DNA of 64,000 bases, taken from contig JAFYNM010000008.1 of NCBI GenBank assembly GCA_017549765.1, positions 62,001 through 126,000 on the forward strand. The letters run 5' to 3'. The number at the start of each line of letters is the position of its first letter. Positions within the stretch are counted from its first letter, which is position 1. Both the position numbers and the translations under genes were made by a program. The stretch comes from Bacteroidales bacterium (lineage in GTDB: Bacteria; Bacteroidota; Bacteroidia; Bacteroidales; WCHB1-69). A model generated the notes under the pieces. That model searched no databases. It was not told where the DNA came from and was given only the letters and a program-made list of their open reading frames with translations. Below, in pieces: positions 18,520 to 27,114 of the stretch.

Positions 18520-20054
18520 TTGAAGAAAAAGAACGCAGGGTTATTCCCAATTGGCGTTCATTTGAGATCACAGCTTCTTTAGGAGAATTAAATGCAAATA
18601 AATTAAAAAGCAAGGATTTTTCTAAATTATCTATTGATTCATACATACGAGATTTTCGGAACAATTCCAGTGTTCCATTTGCTGCCGATTTGATAAGTGC
18701 TGCTTTAGTAAATGGATTCGATGACAATAACAATGTTAAAGATGCAGCACAATTCTTGTTAAACAATAAACAAAAAATAACCACGTCGCAAGAAGAATTG
18801 GCATATAGAATACTTAATGGTCCAATTGGTTCACAGGATGTAATTGAGGGTATTACAATTAAACAATTAAACGATTGTATAACTAATCAAGACTTTATAA
18901 AAAGAATTAGAGTGTTAAAACAGCATCTTATCGAGTTCCCATATAATCCAATTGCATGGGTTGAGCTGTCTCGGTGTTATTCTATTCTTGGACAAGAGGG
19001 AAAAGCTATGCAGACCATGAAATATGCCGTGCAATTGTCTCCTGATAATAGATTCGTAATTAGAAGTGCCACGCGATTATTTACTCATTATGACGAACTT
19101 GATTTAGCACAATATGTGTTGCGTCATAGCGGAATGTTACGAAAAGATCCATGGTTGCTTTCTGCAGAAATATCTGTAAATACACTGAAAGGGAAAGTTT
19201 CAAATTTACTAAAACGAGGAATTGAAATCATCGATTCAAACAACTATTCTCCTTTTTCAACAACCGAATTAGCTGCATCTATTGGTACTGTTCATTTGTT
19301 GGCAGGAGATAGAAAGAAAAGCAGAAAATTGTTTACCCAATCACTTGTTTCCCCTAATGATAATTCAATTGCCCAAGTTGAATGGGTCTTGAATAGCAAA
19401 GACAAGAGTTTGTTTGATAAAGGCGCAATTAACATCAAAACGCAGTATAGTTATGAAGCTATGGCAATATATAATTTCTATAATAATAATCTAATAGATG
19501 CTTTGAATAATGCATGCCAATGGTTTTGTGACATGCCGTTTTCAAAAAGGCCAGTTATGATGGGAAGTTGTGTTGCTGATTTACTAAACAATAAAAATCT
19601 TGCAATAACTTTTTTAAAAAAAGGCCTAATGTCCAATTCCAATGATTGTCAATTATTGAACAATATTGCATACTACTATGCTTTGGAAAACAATCTTGAC
19701 GAAGCAAATAAATACATAGAACGAATTGATCACAAACTAGTTGGAGAGGTAGATGGTATTTGCATAACGGCAACAAAAGGACTGATCAAATTCCGTGAAA
19801 AAGATTATGAATGTGGTCGTGAATTATATCTCCGTGCAATTGATAGCACCACCATGTTAAGAAATAAAGAACTTAACTATAAAGCGATTTTGAATTATAC
19901 GAGAGAAGAAATTATGGCTAAGTCGGATCATATAGAACCTGCTATGAATTTAATAAGTGAAATGAAAGATATAGATAATATGAGTATTGAGATCAAAAAA
20001 ATTCATTCCGAAGTTGTTGAGTTATATCAAAAGAATAAAGAAAGTAATATTTGA
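18507..20054 (+). CDS. TPR-like helical-repeat protein paired with the kinase
   Basis: 515 residues, all-helical, soluble. TPR-like units are visible: PIAWVELSRCYSILGQEGKAM near 145, LLNNIAYYYALENNLDEANKY near 390, and a TKGLIKFREKDYECGRELYLRAI-type unit near 425. The first 130 residues have no family I recognise. It starts inside the last 13 bases of the kinase gene and shares its AT-rich composition, so the two look like one inherited unit. Kinase plus scaffold or substrate is a reasonable guess; an abortive-defence role is possible but unproven. It ends before a 194-base spacer leading to hsdR. Confidence 0.75.
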   Translation: MAAIIEEKERRVIPNWRSFEITASLGELNANKLKSKDFSKLSIDSYIRDFRNNSSVPFAADLISAALVNGFDDNNNVKDAAQFLLNNKQKITTSQEELAYRILNGPIGSQDVIEGITIKQLNDCITNQDFIKRIRVLKQHLIEFPYNPIAWVELSRCYSILGQEGKAMQTMKYAVQLSPDNRFVIRSATRLFTHYDELDLAQYVLRHSGMLRKDPWLLSAEISVNTLKGKVSNLLKRGIEIIDSNNYSPFSTTELAASIGTVHLLAGDRKKSRKLFTQSLVSPNDNSIAQVEWVLNSKDKSLFDKGAINIKTQYSYEAMAIYNFYNNNLIDALNNACQWFCDMPFSKRPVMMGSCVADLLNNKNLAITFLKKGLMSNSNDCQLLNNIAYYYALENNLDEANKYIERIDHKLVGEVDGICITATKGLIKFREKDYECGRELYLRAIDSTTMLRNKELNYKAILNYTREEIMAKSDHIEPAMNLISEMKDIDNMSIEIKKIHSEVVELYQKNKESNI

Positions 20055-20069
20055 TAATTGTCAATTGAA

Positions 20070-20207
20070 ATGAAAACTTCCATCCGCTTCTATAACGACC
20101 GCGAGGTGTCTTCGGTGCCTTCGACAAGCTCAGGCACCGTAATAGAAAAACAAACTTCCACACCGAGAAGACCGGTGGTTGAGCCTGTCGAAACCACCGC
20201 AGAATAA
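20070..20207 (+). pseudogene. Remnant of a Bro-N-type gene interrupted by a REP-like pair
   Basis: A 45-codon open frame starts MKTSIRFYNDREV. These 13 residues match, from memory, the start of Bro-N domain proteins that often accompany type I restriction genes (SIRFFNDREVRAVWD and onward). The match stops at codon 13. Everything after it is low-complexity translation of two hairpins (20113-20139, 20173-20199), ending in tandem TAA. The simplest reading is that most of the gene was lost and the palindromic element sits in its place. A genuine 45-residue peptide is the alternative. Confidence 0.5.
20113..20199 (+). repeat. Pair of inverted REP-like hairpins
   Basis: Hairpin A (20113-20139) has 8-bp arms CGGTGCCT/AGGCACCG around the 11-base loop TCGACAAGCTC. 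Hairpin B (20173-20199) has 8-bp arms CGGTGGTT/AACCACCG around GAGCCTGTCGA. Reverse-complemented, B reads CGGTGGTT-TCGACAGGCTC-AACCACCG. The loops then differ at one base, while three stem positions differ with compensating changes. A head-to-head pair with a 33-base spacer is the layout of BIME-type REP elements. The TTCGACAGGCTCA core is a dispersed repeat I recall from many bacterial genomes. Confidence 0.85.
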
Positions 20208-20248
20208 TAATTGTACATTGTACATTGTTAATTGTAAATTAAAAAGTT

Positions 20249-23200
20249 ATGTCAAAATTATCCGAAGCGAAATCCGTTGAAACAAAAGTCACCGAATGGC
20301 TGTCCCAGATTGGATGGGAATACCGTTCGGTGGAGGATTTGAAGCAATATAACCGTCTGCAAACTAATGTGGTGATTGAACCGATATTGGTGGAGAAGGT
20401 GATGGAGCTTAACGGCATCAGCCAGCAGGCGGCCAAGTCGGCGGTGGAGACGCTGCTCAACAACTTGCGCAATCCTATTCCCATCGAGGGCAACGAGAAG
20501 TTCCTCAACCAATTGTCGGAAGGCGTAACCATTACCATCGACCGGAAAGACCGCACTGTCCGTTTCATCGACTTTGAAGATATTTGGCAGAATTCGTTCA
20601 TCGTCACCAACCAATATGCGGTGCAGCAGGTGCGGGCAGACATTTGCCTGTTGGTGAATGGTATCCCGTTGGTGCCCATCGAAGCCAAGCAATGCGCACG
20701 GCGCGGCACCAACTGGCTCGAAGGTGTGCGTCAGTTCCAGACCTACGACCGCCGAAGCGACAAGCTGTTCATCAGTCACCTCTTTGGTGTGGCCTGCAAC
20801 GGACGGCTGAGCAAATACGGCATTCCGGGCGCATCGGCATCGTACTTCAACGAGTGGAAGGATTCGATTATCGCCAACAAGTACGACAATCCGCTACTGA
20901 AACCCGAAAACGACCTTTGCCGTGTTTACAAAGACGAGGATGACGGATTGATGCACTTCGATGTGGAACGGCTTCCAAACGGGCAATTGCTGGAGCAGAT
21001 GAAGTTCGGCATTATTGGCTTGCTACAGCCGGAGCGGGTGCTTGACATTTTACAACATTTCATCGTATTTGAGCGCGATGATGGCAGGATTATCAAGAAA
21101 GTGGCGCGTTACCAGCAGCTTCGGGCCGCCAACAAGATTGTAGATAGGGTGGTGCAGTCGGAAAAAGCTCAAGGCGTGATTTGGCACACGCAAGGTTCGG
21201 GCAAGTCACTCACCATGCTTTACACTGCCTATAAACTCCGTAAGACGGAAGCCCTTGCCGACCCGACCGTTTTCATTGTGGTCGATCGTAAGGATTTGAA
21301 AGACCAGATGGGCGATACCTTCTTTGATTGCGAGTTTCCCAACGCGCGCATCGTGCTGAGCGTGGGCGATTTGAAAAGCATTCTTCGCGACAAACCTGCA
21401 GGAGTATTTATTACCACCATACAGAAGTTCAGAGAGTTAGGCGAAGTCAAAGACGAGCGTGGCAATGTGGTGGTGCTCATTGACGAGGCACACCGCACCG
21501 AATATGGCGACTATCAGATGGAACTGCGGGCGGTGCTGCCCAACGCCAAACGCTTCGCCTTCACGGGAACGCCGATTCCGAAGACTCATCAGGAGTTCGG
21601 CACCAAAGACGAAAGTGGCAAAGTGGAGTATTATTTGGACAAGTACAGCGTCATTGATGCCATCAGCGATGGGGCTACCAAGCCCATACGCTACACCTTG
21701 GGACCATCGCAGTGGTTCTTGGACAAGGAGAACCTGAAGAAAGGTTACGAAGAGATTACCGCCGATTTGGAGGAAGATCAGAAACGGTTGGTGGAACAGC
21801 GTGTACAGCCGTGGAAAACCCTGATGAAGAAGCCCGAACGCATCAAGACTTTGGCCGCCGATATTGCCAATGATTTCCGCGAGCGTTTGGAACCGCAGGG
21901 CTTCAAGGCGCAGGTAGTGGCCGTTGACAAAGAGGCTTGCGTGTTGTATTACAATGAATTGTTGAACTATTTCGACCCATCGGAAATCCGTATCATCTTT
22001 TCCACGGGGCAATACGAAACAGGCGAGCGTTATGATCTCTTTTCACCTTTCTACATTGATGACAAAGAACGCAAACGTCTGATAGACAACTTTAAGAAAA
22101 GGATTACGGAAGAGGAAATCGCCAAAGGCAATAACTTGAAAATCTTCATTGTCTGCAACATGTTGCTTACGGGCTTCGATGCCCCGATTGAGCAGACCAT
22201 GTATTTAGACAGTCCGCTGCGTGATCACAACCTGTTGCAGGCGGTGGCCCGTACCAACCGCCCGTATGATTATGGCGAAGGGGAAATGAAACTTTCAAAG
22301 GAATTTGGCCGCATTGTGGATTATGTGGGTGTGTTTCAAAACTATAAGGAAGCCTTGAACTACGATCCTGCCGACATTGGCGAATTTGAGGATGTGGATG
22401 CGCTGTTAAAAGAGTTCCCTAAAGAATTGGATAAGGCCTTTGAGCCGTTTGCAGCAATCAAATTGGAAGACAGCTACGAATGCGAGATGGCCATCATCCG
22501 CAAGCTGAGCGAGATTGACCACGGTCAGTTTGAGAACCGTTTCCATGGGGTGGTGCAGTTGTGGGAAGCCATTTCTCCCAATCCGGGTTTGCGCCCATTC
22601 CGCAACCAATACCTGTGGTTGGTTACCATCTACGAACTGTATTTGGAAGAGTTCCGTCGTGTGAATTTCGATGCGGAGTTTTATGCCGCCCAAACGCGCA
22701 AATTGTTGGAAGAGAGCGCCACTTTGCTCAATTTCCGTGGCCATCTGCCCGAAATCACCATCGATGCGGATTATCTCACCAAATTGGAGGAAACCAGACT
22801 TTCGCCTTCCGACAAGGCCGAGAAAATCATCCGCGACATCGAGACGATGATTCGCACTAACCAGAATAACAGTGCCATTTACATTGAGTTTCAGGAGCGT
22901 TTGGATGCGTTGATTCAGATGAAAAACGCCAATGCACTTGAAATCGAAGGACTTCTTAAGAAACTCAGCGAACTTTACACCGAAGTGGATGAGGCGATTG
23001 AGATTCCCAAGAAGATGGGTTTTGCCGACAAAGGGACGTTTGAGATATTCCAGATCATCAAAAACGAACTGTCCGATTTCGACGAGCAGTTGGTGCGTGA
23101 GTTTTCCAACGAGCAGGCGCAACGGATACTATCCAAGATTTACATTGGTTGGCAGGAGGTACCGCAGGAATACAACCGTTTCAAAGCCGACATGGAACTG

Positions 23201-23302
23201 TTGGCCGCCAATCCGAAATACGAATCCTTGAATCTCGACTTTGACGGTCCGTTGGGCGATACTTTGATGAAATCCATCCTTCAGAATTTCAGCTTGAACT
23301 AA
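20249..23302 (+). CDS. hsdR: Type I restriction endonuclease subunit HsdR
   Basis: 1017 residues. The N-terminal nuclease has the PD-(D/E)xK half-motif PLVPIEAKQ near 142-150 with preceding acidic residue in ADICLLVNG. The translocase follows: Walker A HTQGSGKS near 312, DEAH near 412, FTGTPIP near 437, and motif VI QAVARTNRPYDYG near 670. A helical C-terminal region (about 780-1017) would bind the HsdM/HsdS methylase. It should cut unmethylated DNA after ATP-driven translocation. GC content returns to that of hsdM, unlike the kinase/TPR insert between. One base separates its stop from the metalloprotease start. Confidence 0.95.
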   Translation: MSKLSEAKSVETKVTEWLSQIGWEYRSVEDLKQYNRLQTNVVIEPILVEKVMELNGISQQAAKSAVETLLNNLRNPIPIEGNEKFLNQLSEGVTITIDRKDRTVRFIDFEDIWQNSFIVTNQYAVQQVRADICLLVNGIPLVPIEAKQCARRGTNWLEGVRQFQTYDRRSDKLFISHLFGVACNGRLSKYGIPGASASYFNEWKDSIIANKYDNPLLKPENDLCRVYKDEDDGLMHFDVERLPNGQLLEQMKFGIIGLLQPERVLDILQHFIVFERDDGRIIKKVARYQQLRAANKIVDRVVQSEKAQGVIWHTQGSGKSLTMLYTAYKLRKTEALADPTVFIVVDRKDLKDQMGDTFFDCEFPNARIVLSVGDLKSILRDKPAGVFITTIQKFRELGEVKDERGNVVVLIDEAHRTEYGDYQMELRAVLPNAKRFAFTGTPIPKTHQEFGTKDESGKVEYYLDKYSVIDAISDGATKPIRYTLGPSQWFLDKENLKKGYEEITADLEEDQKRLVEQRVQPWKTLMKKPERIKTLAADIANDFRERLEPQGFKAQVVAVDKEACVLYYNELLNYFDPSEIRIIFSTGQYETGERYDLFSPFYIDDKERKRLIDNFKKRITEEEIAKGNNLKIFIVCNMLLTGFDAPIEQTMYLDSPLRDHNLLQAVARTNRPYDYGEGEMKLSKEFGRIVDYVGVFQNYKEALNYDPADIGEFEDVDALLKEFPKELDKAFEPFAAIKLEDSYECEMAIIRKLSEIDHGQFENRFHGVVQLWEAISPNPGLRPFRNQYLWLVTIYELYLEEFRRVNFDAEFYAAQTRKLLEESATLLNFRGHLPEITIDADYLTKLEETRLSPSDKAEKIIRDIETMIRTNQNNSAIYIEFQERLDALIQMKNANALEIEGLLKKLSELYTEVDEAIEIPKKMGFADKGTFEIFQIIKNELSDFDEQLVREFSNEQAQRILSKIYIGWQEVPQEYNRFKADMELLAANPKYESLNLDFDGPLGDTLMKSILQNFSLN

Positions 23303-23303
23303 C

Positions 23304-23957
23304 ATGCTTCCAGATCATTATACCGTTTGTCGCCGAGAGGTCAAGAATGCCCGTCTGCGTGTCAACGAAGACGGCAGTGTTCGTCTGTTCGTACCTCTTT
23401 CTTTCACAGACGAGGACATCGAGAAACTACTTGAAAGAAAAAAAGGATGGATAGCGTCAAAACAGAAGTTCTTCCAACAGAAATCCAAAATCCAGCTCCG
23501 ACGCAATGAGCTCCTGCTTTTCGGCAATCGTTATGCATATTACTACTCTGCACAATACAAAAACAAAGTGGTAGTCAATCACGAAAGCAGGACCATCCAA
23601 GCGCAACGTGACCTGCTGGATTCAGCTGTTCAGGAAAAATGGCTGAAAAGTGTGGCTAAAAGACATATTACCGAACGAGTTGAAACCTTGTCTGAAGCCT
23701 GGCTCTTGCCTTACAACAAACTCTATATCCGGAGTCAGAAACGGAAATGGGGCAACTGCTCCTCCGAAAAAAACATCTCCTTCAACTGGCGGTTGATTAA
23801 AGCACCAACGTTTGTCCTGGATTATGTCATTATTCACGAATTGTGTCACACCATCATCATGAAACACAATTCCCATTTCTACACGATGCTTCGTTCTCAT
23901 TGTCCCGATTGTGAAGCGGCGCAGAAGTGGTTAGATAGGTTTGGGAATAGTTTGTAA
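23304..23957 (+). CDS. YgjP/SprT-like (DUF45) zinc metallopeptidase-type protein
   Basis: 217 residues. The zinc-binding helix HELCHTIIMKHNSHFY (about 179-194) gives the HExxH pair plus a downstream histidine, as in YgjP/DUF45 proteins. RKWGNCSS at about 149-156 is the second family signature. It starts one base after hsdR and is therefore probably the last gene of the restriction operon. DUF45 genes are common next to hsdR in many bacteria, but their biochemical role there is not established. No signal peptide. It ends 44 bases from a convergent gene. Confidence 0.88.
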   Translation: MLPDHYTVCRREVKNARLRVNEDGSVRLFVPLSFTDEDIEKLLERKKGWIASKQKFFQQKSKIQLRRNELLLFGNRYAYYYSAQYKNKVVVNHESRTIQAQRDLLDSAVQEKWLKSVAKRHITERVETLSEAWLLPYNKLYIRSQKRKWGNCSSEKNISFNWRLIKAPTFVLDYVIIHELCHTIIMKHNSHFYTMLRSHCPDCEAAQKWLDRFGNSL

Positions 23958-24001
23958 TGTCGCAAAATGCTACAGCATATACTCGTTAATATGTCCAATT
24001 G

Positions 24002-24568
24002 CTAAAACCTATGCTCATACCCGACGCGCAGCATGATCGTGTATCTCGGGTAGCCAAAGTCTAACTGGCCATTGTCGTTGACCTCTTCCCAGTTACAGAA
24101 TAGGGTGCCGTGTATGCCTATGGTCAGCTTGTCTTGATCTGTCAATTTGATGCGGCCACCCAAACCCAGGGTGCCGCCGAGGTCCAAAACCTCCTTCGCG
24201 TTTGCGGCGACGGGACTGTCGAAGCAGACTCCGAGCAGGATTCCTCCTTGTACATAGAAATGTGGCAGGTGAAATACCATTTCCACGGGAATGAGCATGC
24301 TGTTAATGTATTGGTCGCCGCTAATAAAGATATGCTCGTAGCGTAGCCCCGTGTGCACGCCCCAGTACGGATGGAAGTCATAGCGCATCCCTATGCCAAG
24401 GCCAAAGCCAGGAAAGACACCAGAGAAGATAATTGGCGATTTGTCAATGCCACCACTCACATCGGCTGTGATGTTGTAACCTTTTTGAAATTCCGGATTG
24501 GGATTTTGAGCCTCTGCTGGAAGCACGGTCCATAGGCATAAACATAAAAATGGAATAATCCTTTTCAT
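24002..24568 (-). CDS. Small outer-membrane beta-barrel-type protein
   Basis: 188 residues with a signal peptide (MKRIIPFLCLCLWTVLPAEA). Alternating hydrophobic beta strands follow, and the chain ends in ...LRVGYEHRF, with terminal phenylalanine as in outer-membrane barrels recognised by BamA. Strand segments such as GLGIGMRYDFHPYWGVHTGL are typical of the PorT/OmpW-like eight-strand families in Bacteroidetes. The start is 11 bases after the DUF4298 stop, so the two are probably co-transcribed. No specific ligand or function can be read from the sequence. Confidence 0.75.
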   Translation of the reverse strand: MKRIIPFLCLCLWTVLPAEAQNPNPEFQKGYNITADVSGGIDKSPIIFSGVFPGFGLGIGMRYDFHPYWGVHTGLRYEHIFISGDQYINSMLIPVEMVFHLPHFYVQGGILLGVCFDSPVAANAKEVLDLGGTLGLGGRIKLTDQDKLTIGIHGTLFCNWEEVNDNGQLDFGYPRYTIMLRVGYEHRF

Positions 24569-24579
24569 TGCGACTGGGT

Positions 24580-24900
24580 TTAGAGGATGTCTGTTTGATG
24601 TTTGTCGATATTTTCAAGCACCTCTTGCATCTGCTCCAGCGCTTCGTGGTGGCGTTCCAGCAGGTTCCAGATGCCGTCTTCGCTGAGCACGCCGCGCTGC
24701 AGGTCTTGGGGAAGCTGGTTCAGCTCGTCAGCGCGGCGATCGGCGTGCCATTCGGGGCTGCCGAGATAGGCATCCAATAGTCTCAGATCCTCCAGAAGGG
24801 CCTCATACTCGTCCATTGCTGCCTCCAGGCGTGTCAGAATCTCGTCGGCGTGGTTCAGCCGCTGCTCCATCGATTCTATTCTTTTGATATTCTCATCCAT
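24580..24900 (-). CDS. DUF4298 domain-containing protein
   Basis: 106 residues, almost entirely helical and acidic, with heptad-like spacing over residues 1-50 and 80-100. The segment YEALLEDLRLLDAYLGS followed by a short turn and EWHADRR is the recognisable core of DUF4298. Function unknown; no signal peptide, so cytoplasmic. It has its own promoter at 24922-24952, immediately behind the ribosomal-protein terminator, and is followed by the small barrel-protein gene. Confidence 0.8.
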   Translation of the reverse strand: MDENIKRIESMEQRLNHADEILTRLEAAMDEYEALLEDLRLLDAYLGSPEWHADRRADELNQLPQDLQRGVLSEDGIWNLLERHHEALEQMQEVLENIDKHQTDIL

Positions 24901-24921
24901 ATGTAATTGTCAAATTCTGTG

Positions 24922-24952
24922 CAAAAGTATAAAAGATTTCCGATAGGGCAAA
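24922..24952 (-). promoter_or_regulatory. Full -33/-7 promoter for the DUF4298 gene, overlapping a terminator tail
   Basis: Minus strand: TTTG (24949-24952), 19-base spacer, TACTTTTG (24922-24929). The -33 TTTG is the end of the T-run of the rpsS terminator at 24950-24982, so termination of one unit and initiation of the next share bases. Confidence 0.7.
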
Positions 24953-24982
24953 AAAATAACGCCTCGTTTATGGAGGCGTTAT
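24950..24982 (-). terminator. Intrinsic terminator after rpsS
   Basis: Arms 24956-24965 and 24973-24982 (ATAACGCCTC/GAGGCGTTAT) form a perfect 10-bp stem with a 7-base loop. On the minus strand this is followed by a run of T. It lies 59 bases after the rpsS stop and would end the ribosomal-protein transcript there. Confidence 0.88.
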
Positions 24983-25040
24983 GCATATAAAGAATGATAG
25001 GTATATCTAAGGAAGAATGCAGAGGTAAGGTTCTGTGATA

Positions 25041-25319
25041 TTATCTGGAACCTTTGTCTTTTTGTCCTGCGTGTCCTCTGAATATACGGGTGGGAGCGAA
25101 CTCGCCCAGTTTATGGCCGACCATGTTCTCCGTTACATAGACGGGGATGAACTTGTTGCCATTGTGAACGGCGATGGTAAGACCTACGAAATCCGGGGAG
25201 ATCATAGAGGAGCGGGACCAAGTTTTGATGGTGCTCTTCTTACCGGAGGCCTGAGCGTCGAGAACGCGTTGTTCCAGTTTGTAGTGTATATAGGGACCTT
25301 TTTTTAATGAACGACTCAT
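25041..25319 (-). CDS. rpsS: 30S ribosomal protein S19
   Basis: 92 residues, standard length. [19 protein letters not shown] opens it, and [18 protein letters not shown] near 69-86 is the conserved S19 signature. It binds the 3' domain of 16S rRNA with S13. It is the fifth and last gene of this cluster; rplV and rpsC, which normally follow, are absent and a terminator comes instead. Confidence 0.97.
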   Translation of the reverse strand: MSRSLKKGPYIHYKLEQRVLDAQASGKKSTIKTWSRSSMISPDFVGLTIAVHNGNKFIPVYVTENMVGHKLGEFAPTRIFRGHAGQKDKGSR

Positions 25320-25337
25320 AGTATTAGGATTTTAAGA

Positions 25338-26162
25338 TTATTTCTTTCTTCTTTCAATGATATACTGGCTGGAGTTCTTCTTCGGGCGTCTGGTCTTATA
25401 ACCCTTAGCAGGCATACCGTTACGGGAACGAGGATGTCCACCGGAAGCACGACCTTCACCACCACCCATCGGGTGATCGACAGGGTTCATGACGACACCA
25501 CGGTTGCGAGGACGTCTGCCTAACCAGCGGCTTCTACCGGCCTTACCGGATACTTCGAGGCTGTGGTCAACGTTGGAGACGATGCCGATGGTAGCTTTGC
25601 AGGCGCAGAGGATCATACGGGTCTCGCCAGAGGGCAGTTTGATAACGGCGTAGCGGCCGTCGCGGGACATCAGCTGGGCGTAGGAGCCGGCGCTGCGGGC
25701 GATCTTGGCGCCCTGACCAGGTCTCATCTCGATATTGTGGATGATGGAGCCGAACGGGATCTCACCGATAGGAAGGCAGTTGCCCAGGTCCGGAGACACG
25801 CCGGAGCCGCTTTGGATCACTTGGCCGACCTTGATGCCGTGAGGAGCCACGATGTAGCGTTTCTCACCGTCTGCATAGAAGACCAAAGCGATACGGGCGG
25901 AGCGGTTCGGATCGTATTCGATCGTCTTGACCGTTGCGGGAACTCCGTCTTTCTCACGTTTGAAATCAATCATTCGGTACATCTTCTTGTGACCGCCTCC
26001 GCGGTACCGTACCGTCATCTTACCACTGTTGTTTCTTCCGCCTGTCTCATGTCTGGGACACAACAAACTCTTTTCCGGTTTGTTGGTGGTAATGTCATCA
26101 AATGCGCTGATCACTTTGAAGCGCTGACCCGGCGTTACTGGTTTGTACTTTTTTAATGCCAT
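25338..26162 (-). CDS. rplB: 50S ribosomal protein L2
   Basis: 274 residues. The C-terminal motif [20 protein letters not shown] (about 221-240), including the histidine near the peptidyl-transferase centre, identifies L2. Eighteen bases before rpsS and 5 bases after rplW, in the usual S10-operon order. Confidence 0.98.
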   Translation of the reverse strand: MALKKYKPVTPGQRFKVISAFDDITTNKPEKSLLCPRHETGGRNNSGKMTVRYRGGGHKKMYRMIDFKREKDGVPATVKTIEYDPNRSARIALVFYADGEKRYIVAPHGIKVGQVIQSGSGVSPDLGNCLPIGEIPFGSIIHNIEMRPGQGAKIARSAGSYAQLMSRDGRYAVIKLPSGETRMILCACKATIGIVSNVDHSLEVSGKAGRSRWLGRRPRNRGVVMNPVDHPMGGGEGRASGGHPRSRNGMPAKGYKTRRPKKNSSQYIIERRKK

Positions 26163-26167
26163 TGCTC

Positions 26168-26458
26168 TTAAATGTTACTGTAAAAATCAATTGTTTGTTC
26201 TTTGTCCACGAACACATAGGCCTTCTTGAAGTTGTTCTTCTGACCTGTGATGACGCCAGCTTTAGTGTTTCGGCTCGTGGCTTTTCCGCGCTGGATGAGC
26301 GTGTTCACGCGGACTACTTTTACTCCATAAACGGCTTCGATTTCCTTTTTGATTTCGGGCTTGGTGGCTGTGCGGGTCACCATGAAACCATAACGGTTGA
26401 ACTTTTCAGCCGCTTGCGTCATCTTTTCGCTGATGATGGGTTTTATTATGATACTCAT
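26168..26458 (-). CDS. rplW: 50S ribosomal protein L23
   Basis: 96 residues. It opens [20 protein letters not shown] and keeps the conserved N-terminal helix and hairpin of L23, which forms the docking site for trigger factor and SRP at the tunnel exit. Preceded by rplD (26 bases) and followed by rplB. Confidence 0.96.
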   Translation of the reverse strand: MSIIIKPIISEKMTQAAEKFNRYGFMVTRTATKPEIKKEIEAVYGVKVVRVNTLIQRGKATSRNTKAGVITGQKNNFKKAYVFVDKEQTIDFYSNI

Positions 26459-26484
26459 TGTTGTAATCTTTACGGGTTATTAAA

Positions 26485-27114
26485 TTATTCGCCTAACATT
26501 TTGTTCAGCTCGTTCAGACCGCTTTCGCAAATGATCAGGTGACCAGCGTTGAGCACGTGGTAGGTGTTCGCGTCCATGGCGCGCATCACGTTGGTGCGTT
26601 GCAGGTTGCGGCAGGACAAGAAGATGTTCTTGTCGTTGTTGGCTGTCAAGAGCAGCGTCTTCTGGCCTTCCAGTTTCAGGTTCTTGAGCATGGCTGCGTA
26701 AGCCTTGGTCTTGGGAGCCTCGAAGGAGAAGTCTTCCACCACGGTGATCTTGCCTTCCTGTTGTTTGTAGGTGAAGGCGGAGAAACGGGCCACTCTTTTC
26801 AGTTTCTTGTTCAACTTGAAGGAGTAGTCTCTCGGGTGAGGACCGAACACGGTGGCACCGCCACGGATGGTCGGGGATTTGATGCTACCGGCACGTGCGC
26901 CGCCAGTACCTTTCTGTCTTTTCAGCTTACGGGTACTACCGGAAACGGTGGAACGCTCCAAAGTGTCGTGCGTGCCTTGTCTCTGATTTGCCAAATATTG
27001 TTTCACATCAAGCCAGATGGCGTGATCGTTGGGTTCCACATTGAAGATCTTGTCATTCAAAGTGACCGTCTTGGCAGTTGCGCTGCCGTCTATATTATAA
27101 ACTGTTAACTCCAT
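26485..27114 (-). CDS. rplD: 50S ribosomal protein L4
   Basis: 209 residues. The tunnel loop is visible as [20 protein letters not shown] near 62-81, followed by [20 protein letters not shown]. It overlaps the 3' end of rplC by 10 bases, so translation is coupled. In Escherichia coli L4 represses the S10 operon through the leader RNA; whether that applies here is unknown, but a leader hairpin exists at 27773-27813. Confidence 0.97.
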   Translation of the reverse strand: MELTVYNIDGSATAKTVTLNDKIFNVEPNDHAIWLDVKQYLANQRQGTHDTLERSTVSGSTRKLKRQKGTGGARAGSIKSPTIRGGATVFGPHPRDYSFKLNKKLKRVARFSAFTYKQQEGKITVVEDFSFEAPKTKAYAAMLKNLKLEGQKTLLLTANNDKNIFLSCRNLQRTNVMRAMDANTYHVLNAGHLIICESGLNELNKMLGE

